A stretch of 64,000 bases of DNA from positions 2,046,001 through 2,110,000 of the forward strand of contig JANFNE010000003.1 in NCBI GenBank assembly GCA_024867545.1, in the 5' to 3' direction. This document shows, one piece after another, positions 29,261-39,394 of this stretch. The translations under genes and the position numbers were made by a program. Under the pieces are notes generated by a model. That model made no database searches and was not told the DNA's origin. It saw nothing but the letters and a program-made list of their open reading frames with translations. Origin of the DNA: Phytopythium helicoides. Lineage: Eukaryota; Oomycota; Peronosporomycetes; Pythiales; Pythiaceae. Each line of letters opens with the position of its first letter. The stretch's first letter is position 1.

Positions 29261-29609
29261 AGGAGACTTTGATTCCTTCGTGCTGAATAATGTACACCAT
29301 TCGATTTGCTTATTGAGAACTTGACGTGACAAGACGCTGATTCCGTTGCTGACAGCCAGCAGGGCTAGCAAAACCAGCAAGACTTGACTTTAACTCCATT
29401 ATCTCCATCTCCATTATCTCCATCCCACCAAAAATGGGGACGACGCTGGGCGTACCAGCGAACCAAGCGAATCAAGCGTGTTTGCGTCTCCACCAATATG
29501 GCAACACTCGCCTCATCGCACTTTTGGAATCGAGAAGAAGCACCATAAAGATCGCGGCTGCTTCGAAGTCGTTCCTTACGATGCAGGAACGACTCTGAAG
29601 TGTTCGCAT
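29261..29609. repeat. Dispersed repeat, copy 2 (truncated)
   Basis: Same orientation as copy 3 at 45965. Begins at AGGAGACTTTGATTCC and ends at GACTCTGAAGTGTTCG; the first third of the element is missing. Sequence beyond the right end matches copy 3's flank because this copy lies in the 29.3-31.4 kb segmental duplication. Confidence 0.65.
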
Positions 29610-29792
29610 TGGGCTAGAGAATTGTGGTTCATTGCATTGTTACTTCTACGGTTCATGCATACTTTGTGAGTCGAAACTTCCTATGTGAACGTCCACAAAT
29701 GTCATGAAAGTTGTGATGAGAACTATTCGATATACAAGGTATAATGGAGGGAGACTCTCTCTTTCTTGCCGAGGATATGCAACACCGCGTAA

Positions 29793-31188
29793 CTAGATGC
29801 CGATTGACTCGCGAATCAGCATTTCCTCGAGAATGTCGTGATTGGCTGGAATGGTAGAAGCCATCCACTTGAATACAAACTCCATGAGTCCAAATGCCGT
29901 CGAGTTACGAGGGAGTGACTGAGTTGGCACGAGCGGAGCAATAATGTAGCACGTGCGGAGCTGGGCGAAACCCTCATGAGCACGCGGTGGTCTTTCAATG
30001 AGGAAGTATCCCTGTTTCTTCGTAGGCGGCGCCAGATAATTGACACCCCATGAATTCGGACGCCTCGACTTGGGTCTGCCATACGATAGCCACACGTTCG
30101 TGCTCACGATAAATACGCTTGACCTGTGCAGGCTGGACGACGGCATTCGCATCATCTAGTCGCAACTCCGACACAAACAACTCGGCAACAGTGTCATCTG
30201 GAGCGTCGTAGTACTATCTCATCCAAATCCATTGTGAGAGTGAGCTGACGTCACAGACACAATGGCTGCAAAAGACTTACCTTCGAAAACATGTTCGTGT
30301 ACTTGTTACTGAATGGATCAGCAGGTCGCACTGAATTGGAGAATCGTTTCCACGCGGTGGCACCGGTCGTTTGAACATCGAATGGAAACACCTTACTTCC
30401 AAAGATCTGGAATTGCAAGTTCCCATTCTCGTCGTAGCGCATGTGACCTCTTGGAGACGCTGGGTGAGACGTAGTGGACTCCTCGATAGCTTCACTGTCA
30501 TGAAGGAATATCTGATCGATCTCCCTGTACCGCTTGTCGATCTGGTCGATTAAACTCCGGAATACTCGTGGGTCAAAGTGCAGAGTTGCCTCCAACAGCG
30601 GATGCAGAGTTCGGAACCGGGATGCCACTTCCGCTTTCACCTGCGTGTGGAATGCGTGTGAGCGTGTGCGACCTCATTCTAGTAAAAAGACAAGCTCACC
30701 TTGGTGGTGACCCTGCTGAAGCAGAGCTGCTGAAGTCGCTCAATTCGACTTCGCTGCGATTGCACAAGCTTTTGCAGCCTCCGATTTTCGCTCTCCGCGG
30801 CAGCGCAGTGCCGGATTTGCCGCCCCGCCACCTCTCGCCACACGTTCGCTTCTCGTTCACGAAATGGCCATCTCAGCAGATCAAAGACCTCTCCCCCAAC
30901 GTCCATCTGATGCAGCCCAGAGCTCTTGATGTGCTTTCGTGCATCCCGAAGCGTCGACAGCGTGTGCTGCAGCTGCTGAGCCTCGATGCGCAGACTTTCC
31001 AACTCCTGCTGCATCTCCTTACGCGCGCGATTTGGATCCCTGCGAGTTTGTTTCTGGCGCCGATAGGTCGCTCCACCGTCTCTGCATCTCGACAAACCAC
31101 TCGTTCCGAGATCCTTGGCGTCCATCGTGGTGTCTTGTAGGGATCTGTGAACGGCCGCGTGATGAACGAACGGCGGGGTCGCGTCCAT
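29793..31188 (-). pseudogene. bZIP-like/START-like gene, class IV, frameshift in exon 3 (duplicate A1)
   Basis: Exon 1 (31188-30700): N-terminus MDATPPFVHHAAVHRSLQDT, basic region RRDPNRARKEMQQELESLRI, then VWREVAGRQIRHCAAAESEN. Intron 1 runs GTGAGC to CACGCAG (30699-30641). Exon 2 (30640-30281) has FRSLIDQIDKRYREIDQIF, NLQFQIFGSKVFPFDVQTTG, AAWKRF-like ATAWKRFSNSVRP. Intron 2 is GTAAGT to GATAG (30280-30214). Exon 3 (30213-29793) reads YYDAPDDTVAELFVSELRLD and VAIVWQTQVEASEFMG. One extra base near 30024 turns GYFLIERPP into GILPH-stop; the rest (CYIIAPLVPTQSL, FKWMASTIPANHDILEEML) is in another frame. The same lesion is present in the copy at 46633. Confidence 0.72.
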
Positions 31189-31400
31189 CTTGGAGGAGCA
31201 CTGCCGGTAGGTCGGTGTGGTATGCAACGATGCGTTCCGGCTTTGCACGCCAGAAGTCTTGCATGATGTGCTCACTCCGGATGGCAATGAAAGCTCTTGA
31301 TGCCAAAGCGGATGATGTGTCGATAGAGGATTTTATAATGATCTTGCAGCTCTGGTAAGCTTCACGAAAGGACCTTGCTACTCGATGCCGCACTGCCTCA
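31189..31400 (-). pseudogene. Truncated 3' tail of the class IV gene upstream of A2
   Basis: The minus-strand frame RHRVARSFREAYQSCKI matches YRVARSFHEAYQSCKI at the 3' end of the gene at 48180-49729, with similar downstream sequence, but nothing further 5' is present. It marks the distal end of the segmental duplication: the copied segment included only the tail of the neighbouring gene. Confidence 0.6.
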
Positions 31401-32127
31401 TCGCCTTCTGCTCGAACATTGCAGCTAATGCTTTCTGCACGCCGTTATTCTCGAAGGTGCGATGCACTTTTGTGTCACTGTCCTTGACTGGCTTGCTCGG
31501 GTTCTTGCTTGACAAATGCGGTTCAATGAAAACTCATTGCAATTGATTCTCAAAGATTAGATTGAATCATTGGTCTCATGCTACAACCCCGTGGAGTGTC
31601 CATCGGCTGGAGCCGAGTACCAAGAGACAGGCTACTTCCTCATCGAACGACCTCCATTAGCTCCTTACGGCTACTCCTTTTCGACAGGGTTCGCTCTTGT
31701 GGATGTGGGCAATGATCCCGACGAACCACCAGATTCCGGAGGGTATTGACAACACTGTAGGTTAACTCATAAATAGTTTCATTGACAAAAACTGCCTGTG
31801 TTTTTTTATATTGGGAGCTCAACACAACGCGGTAGTTGAGCACAATCCCACAAAGAGAAGAACCAAGCCAAGTCAAGATATGAGATCCTTCAAGTGAGCG
31901 AATTCATGAATGCGATCATTCCTCTCCACAGCCACCAGAGTTTCTTCTCTTGAAGAAAATGACAAAACGTACGTTTTGACAGAGGTTTCACGGTCTCCGC
32001 ACGCGGTCGGCAAGATTGCGCTCTGCAAGCTTTCAATCTGTATTTTTCTCTTCCCCAAGAATTGCATTACACTTCATCTCTCCTCACATCTCTATCCTCA
32101 ACCAGTTCACGAGTTTGTTTTCCCAGG
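31401..32127. other. Intergenic with one relic exon
   Basis: Apart from the class IV relic at 31580-31750, nothing coding is recognised. The last 250 bp are AT-rich (for example TATTTTTCTCTTCCCC at about 32040) and are the probable promoter of the secreted-protein gene at 32128. Confidence 0.35.
31580..31750 (+). pseudogene. Relic of class IV exon 3
   Basis: Plus-strand reading AGAEYQETGYFLIERPPLAP followed by YGYS is nearly identical to TGAEYQETGYFLIERPPLAP in the intact gene at 43713. Upstream, AACCCCGTGGAG is kept but the next nine bases are deleted. Downstream, an internal deletion joins GGGTTCGCTCTTGTGG to GGCAATGATCCCGACGAACC, the end of the same exon. No other exon is present. Confidence 0.7.
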
Positions 32128-32853
32128 ATGAAGCCCATTTCGTTGCTAGCTGGTGCATCCTGCCTTGCCATGATACCCACTGTGAGTCCTTTTCCGGCTA
32201 TCGTGGCTGATATCACATTTGAACAATCTGGAGGCAGCTCTTGCTCGAGCCCGAACAGCGTCGAGTACACGTTTGAGAAAGAGTTGTGCTCAGAAAAGGC
32301 CTGCAATTTAAAACAAGAGACGGCGTGTCCAAACGATTGGCTTGACCACAGCAAAAAAATATTCTCTGGCTCAAGTTTTGTCGGCCAAAAGATATTCCGG
32401 ACGTGCAACGAATCCGCAACTAGTATATCCGTATTCAAGGCCAACTGGTGTATGGTTCGTCAAGATTCAAGTGTCAAATATACCGTTGAGCGTGACTCTG
32501 AGATTTTGCAGTACTCGTATGCGAACTCGAATTGCTCTGGAGCAGGCGTACGTACAAAGAATTTTACAGAAAGACCATGTGACAAGGGCATCGAGTGGTT
32601 TTACAACGAAAATGCAGGGAGTGCGTCAAAGCTAGACTCCAAAAGTGAATCAAGCTCGCGTAGCGAATCGAAATCGAGCGCATCAAGCGACTCAAACTCA
32701 CACTCAAGCATAGGGTCAATGTCGGCCGCAGCTATGACGAGCAGCAGTCTATTAGCGTACGCTGTGGCTATAATCGACAGGGGTGCTCATGGTGTGCGAA
32801 TACCCTTGAATACAAGCATAAGAGAATACGAAGCAAACAAACCAAAGAACTAA
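32128..32853 (+). CDS. Secreted 8-cysteine protein, paralogue of 24900-25544
   Basis: ATG 32128, 241 aa. Signal peptide MKPISLLAGASCLAMIPTV. The ectodomain has eight Cys in the same order as the 24900 gene, including CPNDWLDHSKKIFSGSS and YSYANSNCSG, then a Ser/Lys stalk with SESSSRSESKSS-type repeats and a hydrophobic stretch AAAMTSSSLLAYAVAII. In the paralogue the protein stops just after the hydrophobic stretch. Here about 25 polar residues follow (RGAHGVRIPLNTSIREYEAN), which would disable a GPI signal, so the original stop may have been lost. Surface or secreted protein of unknown function. Confidence 0.68.
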   Translation: MKPISLLAGASCLAMIPTVSPFPAIVADITFEQSGGSSCSSPNSVEYTFEKELCSEKACNLKQETACPNDWLDHSKKIFSGSSFVGQKIFRTCNESATSISVFKANWCMVRQDSSVKYTVERDSEILQYSYANSNCSGAGVRTKNFTERPCDKGIEWFYNENAGSASKLDSKSESSSRSESKSSASSDSNSHSSIGSMSAAAMTSSSLLAYAVAIIDRGAHGVRIPLNTSIREYEANKPKN

Positions 32854-33203
32854 GTCGAGTAGAGCAGCAACAAGAAAAAAAACGGCAACTACTGGTAAAG
32901 AAGAGAAAAATATGGCCTCGTGGAGCCACACAAATTTGTTTCATTTGAAAGAAGTACGTTCTTGCAGCTAAGCAGGGGCGACTCACAGAGCTTCAAGTCT
33001 GCACTTGCTCATAAAAGTATAACACCCTGAGAACATTAAGAGTTAACTTATGGCGGACCGGCTGGAATCAATCGTGAATCTATCTATCGTACCTCACGAC
33101 CATTGCAAAATGAATCATTTCCTTCAGCTTCGATATTGTATTTTTGTGAATCCCGACCTTCAATTTTCATTTGCCAATCGTAACTCTTCATGTTCTACTT
33201 TTC
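32854..33203. other. Intergenic, nothing recognised
   Basis: AT-rich, no supported frame. Homology to the second copy of the next pseudogene begins only at about 33210. Confidence 0.35.
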
Positions 33204-34010
33204 AGTTGAGGCATCAAGAACTGCAGCAGATGTTGGAGGCGCAGGAGAGAATCGTCGGCGAGTTGCAGTACCTTGTCTTCTGCAGGGCTTCGGGCCAGGT
33301 GCGCATTGATCGCTGCAAAAATGCCAGTTTGTGGTAGTGCTGATCTCGTTCCTGTTGTCTTTGCTTGCATGCGATAAAGATGGTTTGTCAAGCGACCCTG
33401 ATACCGCAGTCGCTAGTTCAGGCGACGCTCGACTTCGATGCCAGTGTGTTTCACTCCATGCTGGAGCAAGTCGAGAATCGTTACAGAACGATTGACCAAG
33501 TGTTCGAGAACGAAAGATAGCCATGCGATAGCCCGTGCAAGAGGTCACGCCGAGGCAACACGCGGAAAGATGCCGATGGACACCTCTACTTCCAGATGTT
33601 CGGCCGAAAAGTGTTCCCGTTTGACGTGAAGAAAGTCGGTGACGCTGCCTGGAAGCGCTTCTCGTACTCGGTGCGTCCCAATGACTCCAACATTTTCTCG
33701 CAGGTGTGTCAACCAGTAGCGAAGACGCGTGGATAGTCTACGACTTGCACTAGCTCAAATCGTGAATCTTCTCTCGTTGCAGTACTTTGCCGCGCCAGAA
33801 GACTCCGTCGCCGAGCTCTTCGCCACCGAGCTGCAAGTTGACGATAAGAAGGCGCTGGTCTTCCCCACTCAAGTCAAGCGTATATATCATGAAGAAGAGC
33901 GCGTGGCTATCGTGTGGCAATCGGCTGTCAACACCGTCGAGTTCATAGGACGACTGTCTGATGCAGCCTACCAGGAGAACGGGTACTTCCTGATCGAGAG
34001 ACCGAACCTG
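33204..34010 (+). pseudogene. bZIP-like/START-like gene, class IV, truncated (duplicate B1)
   Basis: Starts inside exon 1 (RHQELQQMLEAQERIVGELQ) and lacks the whole basic region. Intron 1 follows GGCCAG (GTGCGC). Exon 2 (from about 33380) reads QATLIPQSLVQATLDFDASV and RYRTIDQVFENER, then TAG where copy B2 has GAG, and the frame shifts. KVFPFDVKKVGDAAWKRFSY survives. Exon 3 (from about 33783) has PEDSVAELFATELQVDDKKA, RIYHEEERVAIVWQSAVNTV and ENGYFLIERP. It is then cut by a roughly 215-bp deletion relative to 52044-52256, rejoining at GAACCTGAGG. Closest relative: 50698-52305. Confidence 0.72.
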
Positions 34011-34336
34011 AGGTGTTGGCCCTCATGCAAATTGATCGCATTCTCCGTGGAGCGAAAAATCTGTACAACCACTTTGGATACCGAAGCAGCTGAGCCTTTT
34101 TCGCTGTTCGGGGAATCGATCTGGTTGTACACGAAAAAACATGTTGGACTGGCTACCAAAGAGTTTCAGAGCGAACCAATCCTCTTCACGATCCTTGAGG
34201 CTCGCAGCCCTGGTTACGTTACATGGTTGTGGATGACGGGACGACCTGCTTGTGTGGTAATCTCCATTCTGACCCGGTCCGCCTCTTGTGATCTCGGCCA
34301 CTTTTGCCCTGGCACAACGGTCGATAGGTGACGAGT

Positions 34337-35671
34337 ATGAGTACATCGGCCAACAGCCACTTGAACTCTTGGGAAAACGGAGGCATTTCCCCTGGTTTCT
34401 CCCCGCTTCTTGACTTGAGTTGGTCTCTGGCAGACTGTGGTGGTGCAACGGACACTCCTGACGCTGAGACAGAAGATGCCTGGGAGCTACGGGAAGAACC
34501 TCAAACCAGCAGCGACAGCACAGATGCAGTGGAGCAGTCTGCATCAACCAAAGAGAAGAATCAATCCAGAGCCGAATTGTTGGCAGCACGACGGAGGAAA
34601 GAGTACCGAATCAAAAAACGGAAGGAGCTGCTAGAGATGCGTGCGATGGTTGTCAAGCTAACTAATCGGCTTCGAGTTTTGGTGAAACGGAACGAAAATA
34701 CGAAGAAGCGCCTGAAGCTTCTTACCACAAATGACATTACTTCGAAAGGCTGGCGTGGTGTGGCGTTCCGTCAGCTTCAGAGGCGAATGGAGGTCGAATC
34801 GGTCAATCGTGACCTGCGATTTCAAGTGCGGCAGTGCCGTAGTGCGGCACAAGTCCTTGTGCAGGCATGGACGGATCAACTCCAAGAGTACTCGAACCGA
34901 GTCCCTTCATCGCTGTTTTCTACGCCACAACAGCCTGTATTCGACACCCGAGATATGGGCATCGTCGCGGCAATGCTCGAGGACATCCAGGCAGCATACA
35001 TTCGAGCCGATGACATCCTGTCTGCTTACAAGCCCCCTTCTCAAGTGCAGCAACCGTATTGTTGGGAACACGTTTGGCACGAGGATCCTACTCAGGGATG
35101 CCGATATCTCGAATTCGTCGAGCAGTGGATCGTCCCTTTTCCTATCGAACTGGCTGGTCCAGCAATGAGGAAAGCGCTCCCGGTGTTGTTGGCGAAGGGA
35201 TCTGAAATCGCCTTTTGTCGAGTACCAGGGGTAAACCAGGGTGACGCGCTCAAATTTACCTACAGTTGCGAAGGTGCCGATGGAAACAGAGCGGTGTATC
35301 GCTGCGTCTTTGTGGCACAAGCATTCAAGGAGTCAGATCGGTTGGTGATCTGTTGGCGGTCTGTCTCGGAGGAGTTAGGTGTTGTTGGAGCAGCTCCTAT
35401 CCAATTCAATGAGCACGGCTGGGGTGTGCTCACGCAGATTCCAGACGAAGGAGAGATCAGACCATCACAGGTTGGCACTAGCCTAACTCTCTCCGCAAAG
35501 GTGAGCATGTTTCGACCGTCCACATGGAGCTCTGAGACGCCGAGTGACGAGCACTTCTCCAAGTTTGCGCGTACAATGCTCCAGCCATCTGAAAAAGACG
35601 CAGTGGAATGTTATATGGCGATTGAGAACGAAGTGCTTGACAGCCGTGTAGCTTGTCGCCTGGTTAGTTGA
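34337..35671 (+). CDS. bZIP-like/START-like protein, class III
   Basis: Intact single exon, 444 aa from ATG 34337 (MSTSANSHLNSWENGGISPG). Acidic N-terminus with FSPLLDLSWSLADCGG. Basic region AARRRKEYRIKKRKELLEMR (about residues 82-102), then RGVAFRQLQRRMEVESVNRD, RADDILSAYKPP and WEHVWHEDPTQGCRYLEFVE. START-like half: WIVPFPIELAGPAMRKALPV, VFVAQAFKESDRLVICWRSV, FNEHGWGVLTQIPDE and a C-terminal helix FARTMLQPSEKDAVECYMAI. Its near-copy at 52692-54110 carries two frameshifts, so this is probably the functional partner. Lies directly downstream of the B1 pseudogene, as the copy does downstream of B2. Confidence 0.8.
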   Translation: MSTSANSHLNSWENGGISPGFSPLLDLSWSLADCGGATDTPDAETEDAWELREEPQTSSDSTDAVEQSASTKEKNQSRAELLAARRRKEYRIKKRKELLEMRAMVVKLTNRLRVLVKRNENTKKRLKLLTTNDITSKGWRGVAFRQLQRRMEVESVNRDLRFQVRQCRSAAQVLVQAWTDQLQEYSNRVPSSLFSTPQQPVFDTRDMGIVAAMLEDIQAAYIRADDILSAYKPPSQVQQPYCWEHVWHEDPTQGCRYLEFVEQWIVPFPIELAGPAMRKALPVLLAKGSEIAFCRVPGVNQGDALKFTYSCEGADGNRAVYRCVFVAQAFKESDRLVICWRSVSEELGVVGAAPIQFNEHGWGVLTQIPDEGEIRPSQVGTSLTLSAKVSMFRPSTWSSETPSDEHFSKFARTMLQPSEKDAVECYMAIENEVLDSRVACRLVS

Positions 35672-35782
35672 AGATGTCGAGGTGATGAGAAAACAAATGT
35701 GGATTACTTGACTGTTTCGGACTCAAATATAAGTGCTTTAGATGTGTACCTGACAGTAGCACGCTCGGTTGGACTCTGAACT

Positions 35783-37315
35783 CTAGCTCCAGACTGCTGG
35801 CATGGCTCGCCCTCGGCCCATTAGGATGTCCTCAACGATCTGGTGGATCGCAGGAATCGTCGTCGCCATCCAACTCAGCACGAACTCCGCCATATTGCGA
35901 GCCAACGCGTTCTCAGGCATCGAACGCATCGGAGTGCTAGGACTGATCAGGTAGCACGATTGGAGGAGAGCGTACCCGGCCGGCAGCGTTGGCGGACGGT
36001 GGATGATGAAGTACCCGCGCTCGTCGAATGATGCACCCTTGAGTTTCTGGTCCTCGAACTCGATCGGGTTGACCTTGGATTGCCACACGACGACGACGCG
36101 GTCTGTCTCGATGAATCGGCGTTTGACCTGGCGCACATGGATGACGATTTTGGAGTTATCCTTGTGGAGTTCCGCTCCAAAGCGTTCGATGACGATCTCT
36201 TCGGTCGACTGCAGTATCTGTGGATAATCGCAGCGTCAGATGGGAGCTAGTGAATTTGAAATGGGCTGAATAACACCATACCTCGGTGAAGAAGAATCGT
36301 GCATTCGGTCGAACTGACTCGGAGAATTGTGCCCACGCCGCCACACCAGTTTTTTCAACATTGAACGGGAAGACTTTGCTTCCGTGCACACGGGTAAAGA
36401 GATTCCCTTCAGAGTCCGAGTGCATCTCAGGAGTTGAGAACGTCTCAGCTCGCGAGACGTCGACCGTGCACCCTCGAAACACGCTGTCGATTTCAGCATA
36501 GCACTTGGCGACGCCTGCGAGCAGCTGGTCGACAAGTCCAGGATGGAGCTCGAACTCGGCAAGCTCAGAGAGTTGGAAGCTTCGCTCAATCGCAAGCGAT
36601 CGAGCAGCCTGCCACGTACAACACCGTCGACGTCAGCAATGAAACTCAACGTGCCCATACCGTCATTGAGGTGCTCACCCTCTGTAGGCTTTGGCTGCGC
36701 AGTAGGTCCTTCATGCGTTGGATGGCGCTCTGGTTGGCCTTCACCGCAGCCTCCAGCTCGTCGTGCTTGAGCGACGACGCGAGTCGCTTGCGGAACTGGT
36801 GCTGCGCGATGTTCTTCCACACTACCTCGGCCAGCGGGTCCTGCCCTCCGCTGCCGGCCTTCCCACCGCTCGCCCCCTTCAAGTCAACGCCCCGCAGCGC
36901 GCCCAGCTTCCTGAGCGTCGCGAGCTTCGACTCGAGGCCCGCCGCCTCGGCCCTCAGCGCTCGTAGCTCCTTCCTCTGCTCATCCCGCGCGCGGTTCGAG
37001 TTGTAGTTGTACGGCCGCTTGGTCGTCTTCTTGGCCGTCTGCGGCGCTCTCTGCGGCTGTCTGGGGCCCCCACGAGCCTTCTGAGGCCCCCGGAGCGTCC
37101 TCCGCAGGCGGAATCTCAAGCGGAGACGACCCCGCAGCCGCCCCGACGTCCTCGAGCGCGCCGAGGTCGAAAACGGACGCGTCGACCCACTGCGGAGCTC
37201 CGAGAGGCGACGACAGCGGTGAGAAGAGCGTCAGGGAGCTGTCAACGTCCCCCAGCGAGTCATCCACGAGCGATAGCGCGGCCGCCAGCGCCTGCTCGTC
37301 GCCGAGCGGCTCCAT
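35783..37315 (-). pseudogene. bZIP-like/START-like gene, class IV, two frameshifts (copy C1)
   Basis: ATG 37315: MEPLGDEQALAAALSLVDDS. A frameshift in a G/C-run region (about 37065-37110) precedes the basic region YNYNSNRARDEQRKELRALR and VVWKNIAQHQFRKRLASSLK. Exon 1 ends at about 36679 (donor GTGAGC). Exon 2 begins at about 36607 and lacks one C relative to C2 (CTCATCGC against CTCACTCGC), a second frame break, then reads SFQLSELAEFELHPGLV, CYAEIDSVFRGCTVDV and GSKVFPFNVEKTGVAAWAQF. Intron 2 is 36281-36218 (GTATGG to CAG). Exon 3 (36217-35783) is intact: RQVKRRFIETDRVVVVWQSK, DERGYFIIHRPP, NALARNMAEFVLSWMATTIP. Paralogues at 41147 and 49791. Confidence 0.7.
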
Positions 37316-37754
37316 GCCCGCAGGCAGCCAGTGGCGACGGCGCGTCCGGGATAAAGTGTGCCTCTCGGCGTTTTCCGTGCGGGAGGTGGAAGGCGTGTCC
37401 GGGGGAAAGAGGGTCGCGAGAACAATGAAAATGATGCGCAATGACGCGCTGCGGATCATCAACAGCGGTTCGTCAATGACGGTGGTGATGAGATCGACTG
37501 GGGAAAATAAAAAAAAAGTTCTCGATGAAGAAAGCTGCAAGGGGTTTCTTCTTGTCTTTATATGAGTCAGCGTCGGTGTCGAAGACGTGTGGCTTTCTTT
37601 CTGCACTCGAGATGTTGGAGGAAATTGCAGATGCAACATTTGCCACTTTCGTATACCTCGAGCTCGAAAGTATGCTCCATCGAAACTCAAGCAGTAGCCT
37701 ACAAGTGTGTTCCCTTTTTTGAACGATGGCGACGACGCTCAAACGTGTATTGGT

Positions 37755-39351
37755 TCAGTGGCAGCACCTGCACAGCCTGACTGACTGCTTTATATCGCCT
37801 CCAGGAGACAAAGACTGATCGACTAGGATGTCCTCAACGATCTGGTGGATCGTTGGGATTGTTGTCGTCATCCAACTCCGCACAAATTCCGCCATCCTTC
37901 GAGCCAACGCGTTCTCAGGCATTGAACGCATTGGCGTGCTCGGACTGATCAGGTAGCACGACTGTAGCAAAGCATACCCGTCAGGAAGAAGCGGCGGGCG
38001 GTGAATGAGAAAGTAGCCGCGCTCGTCAAACGAGGCGCCTTTGAGCCGCTGCCCCTCGAACTCGATTGGATTGACCTTGGCTTGCCATACGACGACGACA
38101 CGCTCGGCCTCGATGAAGCGGCGTTTGACCTGCCGAACATGCAACACGACTTTGGAGCCATCTTTGTGCAACTCCGTCCCAAATCGCTCAATGACAGTGT
38201 CTGCCGTTGATTCCAGTATCTGAAAGTTGACAAAGTGTAAGGACAAATGTTACACAACGAGCAAGTGACCATCAATCTACTTACATCTGTGAAGAAGCAG
38301 CGAGCATTCGGTCGTACAGACTCGTAACACTGGGTCCAGGCTGCTAGTCCTGTCGAGGAAACGCTGTACGGGAAGATTTTGCTCCCGGACACTCGCGAAA
38401 ACAGATTTCCGTCGTCATCCGTGTGCATCTCAGGAGAAGAAAACGACACGGCAGCCGTTGTGTCAACCGTGCATCGACTGAAGACATTGTCGACTTGGTG
38501 ATAGTTTCTAAGCGAGTCAGACATGAGCCGCTGCAAGAGTTCATCGTTGAGTTGATACTCTTGAAGCTCGGCGATATAGTTCAAGCGACTGATCTCCTCG
38601 CACCGAACAGCCTGTACATGCATATCACCACGATTGGTCAGTACGGATATCGATGACACGAACTTTCGTCGGACGAAAAATCGTACCCGATCCAGATTGT
38701 AGCTTCGCAGCAGCTTGCTCATGCGACGAATAGCGTTTTTGTTGGCTTGAACCGCAGCCAGCAGCTCCGTATGCGCCTGGTCGGACGCCCGCCGGTTCTG
38801 CATTTGGTGCTGTGCGATCGTCTTCCAGACCGCTGCCGCGATCGGATCGCTGCCTTTGAGCCCTCCACCACCCCCGTCCGGAACGCCCACACTTGGCACG
38901 ACTGCGCACATTCTTCAAACTTGCGAGAGTGGCTTCAAGCTCTGCCGACTCGATCCGCAGTGCCAGCAGCTCCTTCCTCTGCTCCGCTCTGGCTCGGTTC
39001 GGGTCGCTCTTGTGCTTCTTCTTTTTCGCCTGCTTCACAGGGTTTGTTGGCTCTCTCTTGACTTTCAGAGCCCACAACTCCGCCTGCTGCCATCTCCACA
39101 CTGCCGTCGAGGCTCCACTGGGCTTCTAACTCGGCCTGGAAGCCGCCCGCGAAGCTCAGAGCCTGCAAATCGTCCGCTTCGCTTCGATCCTCGGTCGTCG
39201 TGGACGCTGGAGACGCGGAAAAGTCGATAACTGGCGCCTTGGGCGATGCAAGCGGCGAGAACACGACGGCAGGCGGCGCGAAGCGCACGAGCGAGGCCGC
39301 CAGGTCCTCCGGCAGCGCGTCGAGCGCTTCGTTCTCCATGAACATTGCCAT
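37755..39351 (-). pseudogene. bZIP-like/START-like gene, class IV, two frameshifts in exon 1
   Basis: ATG 39351 (MAMFMENEALDALPEDLAAS); later in-frame ATGs at 39345 and 39339 are alternatives. Frame breaks near 39085 and 38900 bracket the basic region KHKSDPNRARAEQRKELLAL. The frame then resumes with AVWKTIAQHQMQNRRASDQA. Intron 1 (38686-38612, GTACGA to TACAG) is 75 nt, in frame and stop-free. Exon 2 (38611-38285): NYHQVDNVFSRCTVDTT, DGNLFSRVSGSKIFPYSV, NARCFFTD. Intron 2 is 38284-38220 (GTAAGT to TTTCAG). Exon 3 (38219-37755): RQVKRRFIEAERVVVVWQAK, DERGYFLIHRPPLLPDGY, TIHQIVEDILVDQ. Exons 2 and 3 are undamaged. Confidence 0.68.
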
Positions 39352-39394
39352 GCCAACGATAGGTTTGGAAGTGACGTGTTCAGGGTGAACTGTC

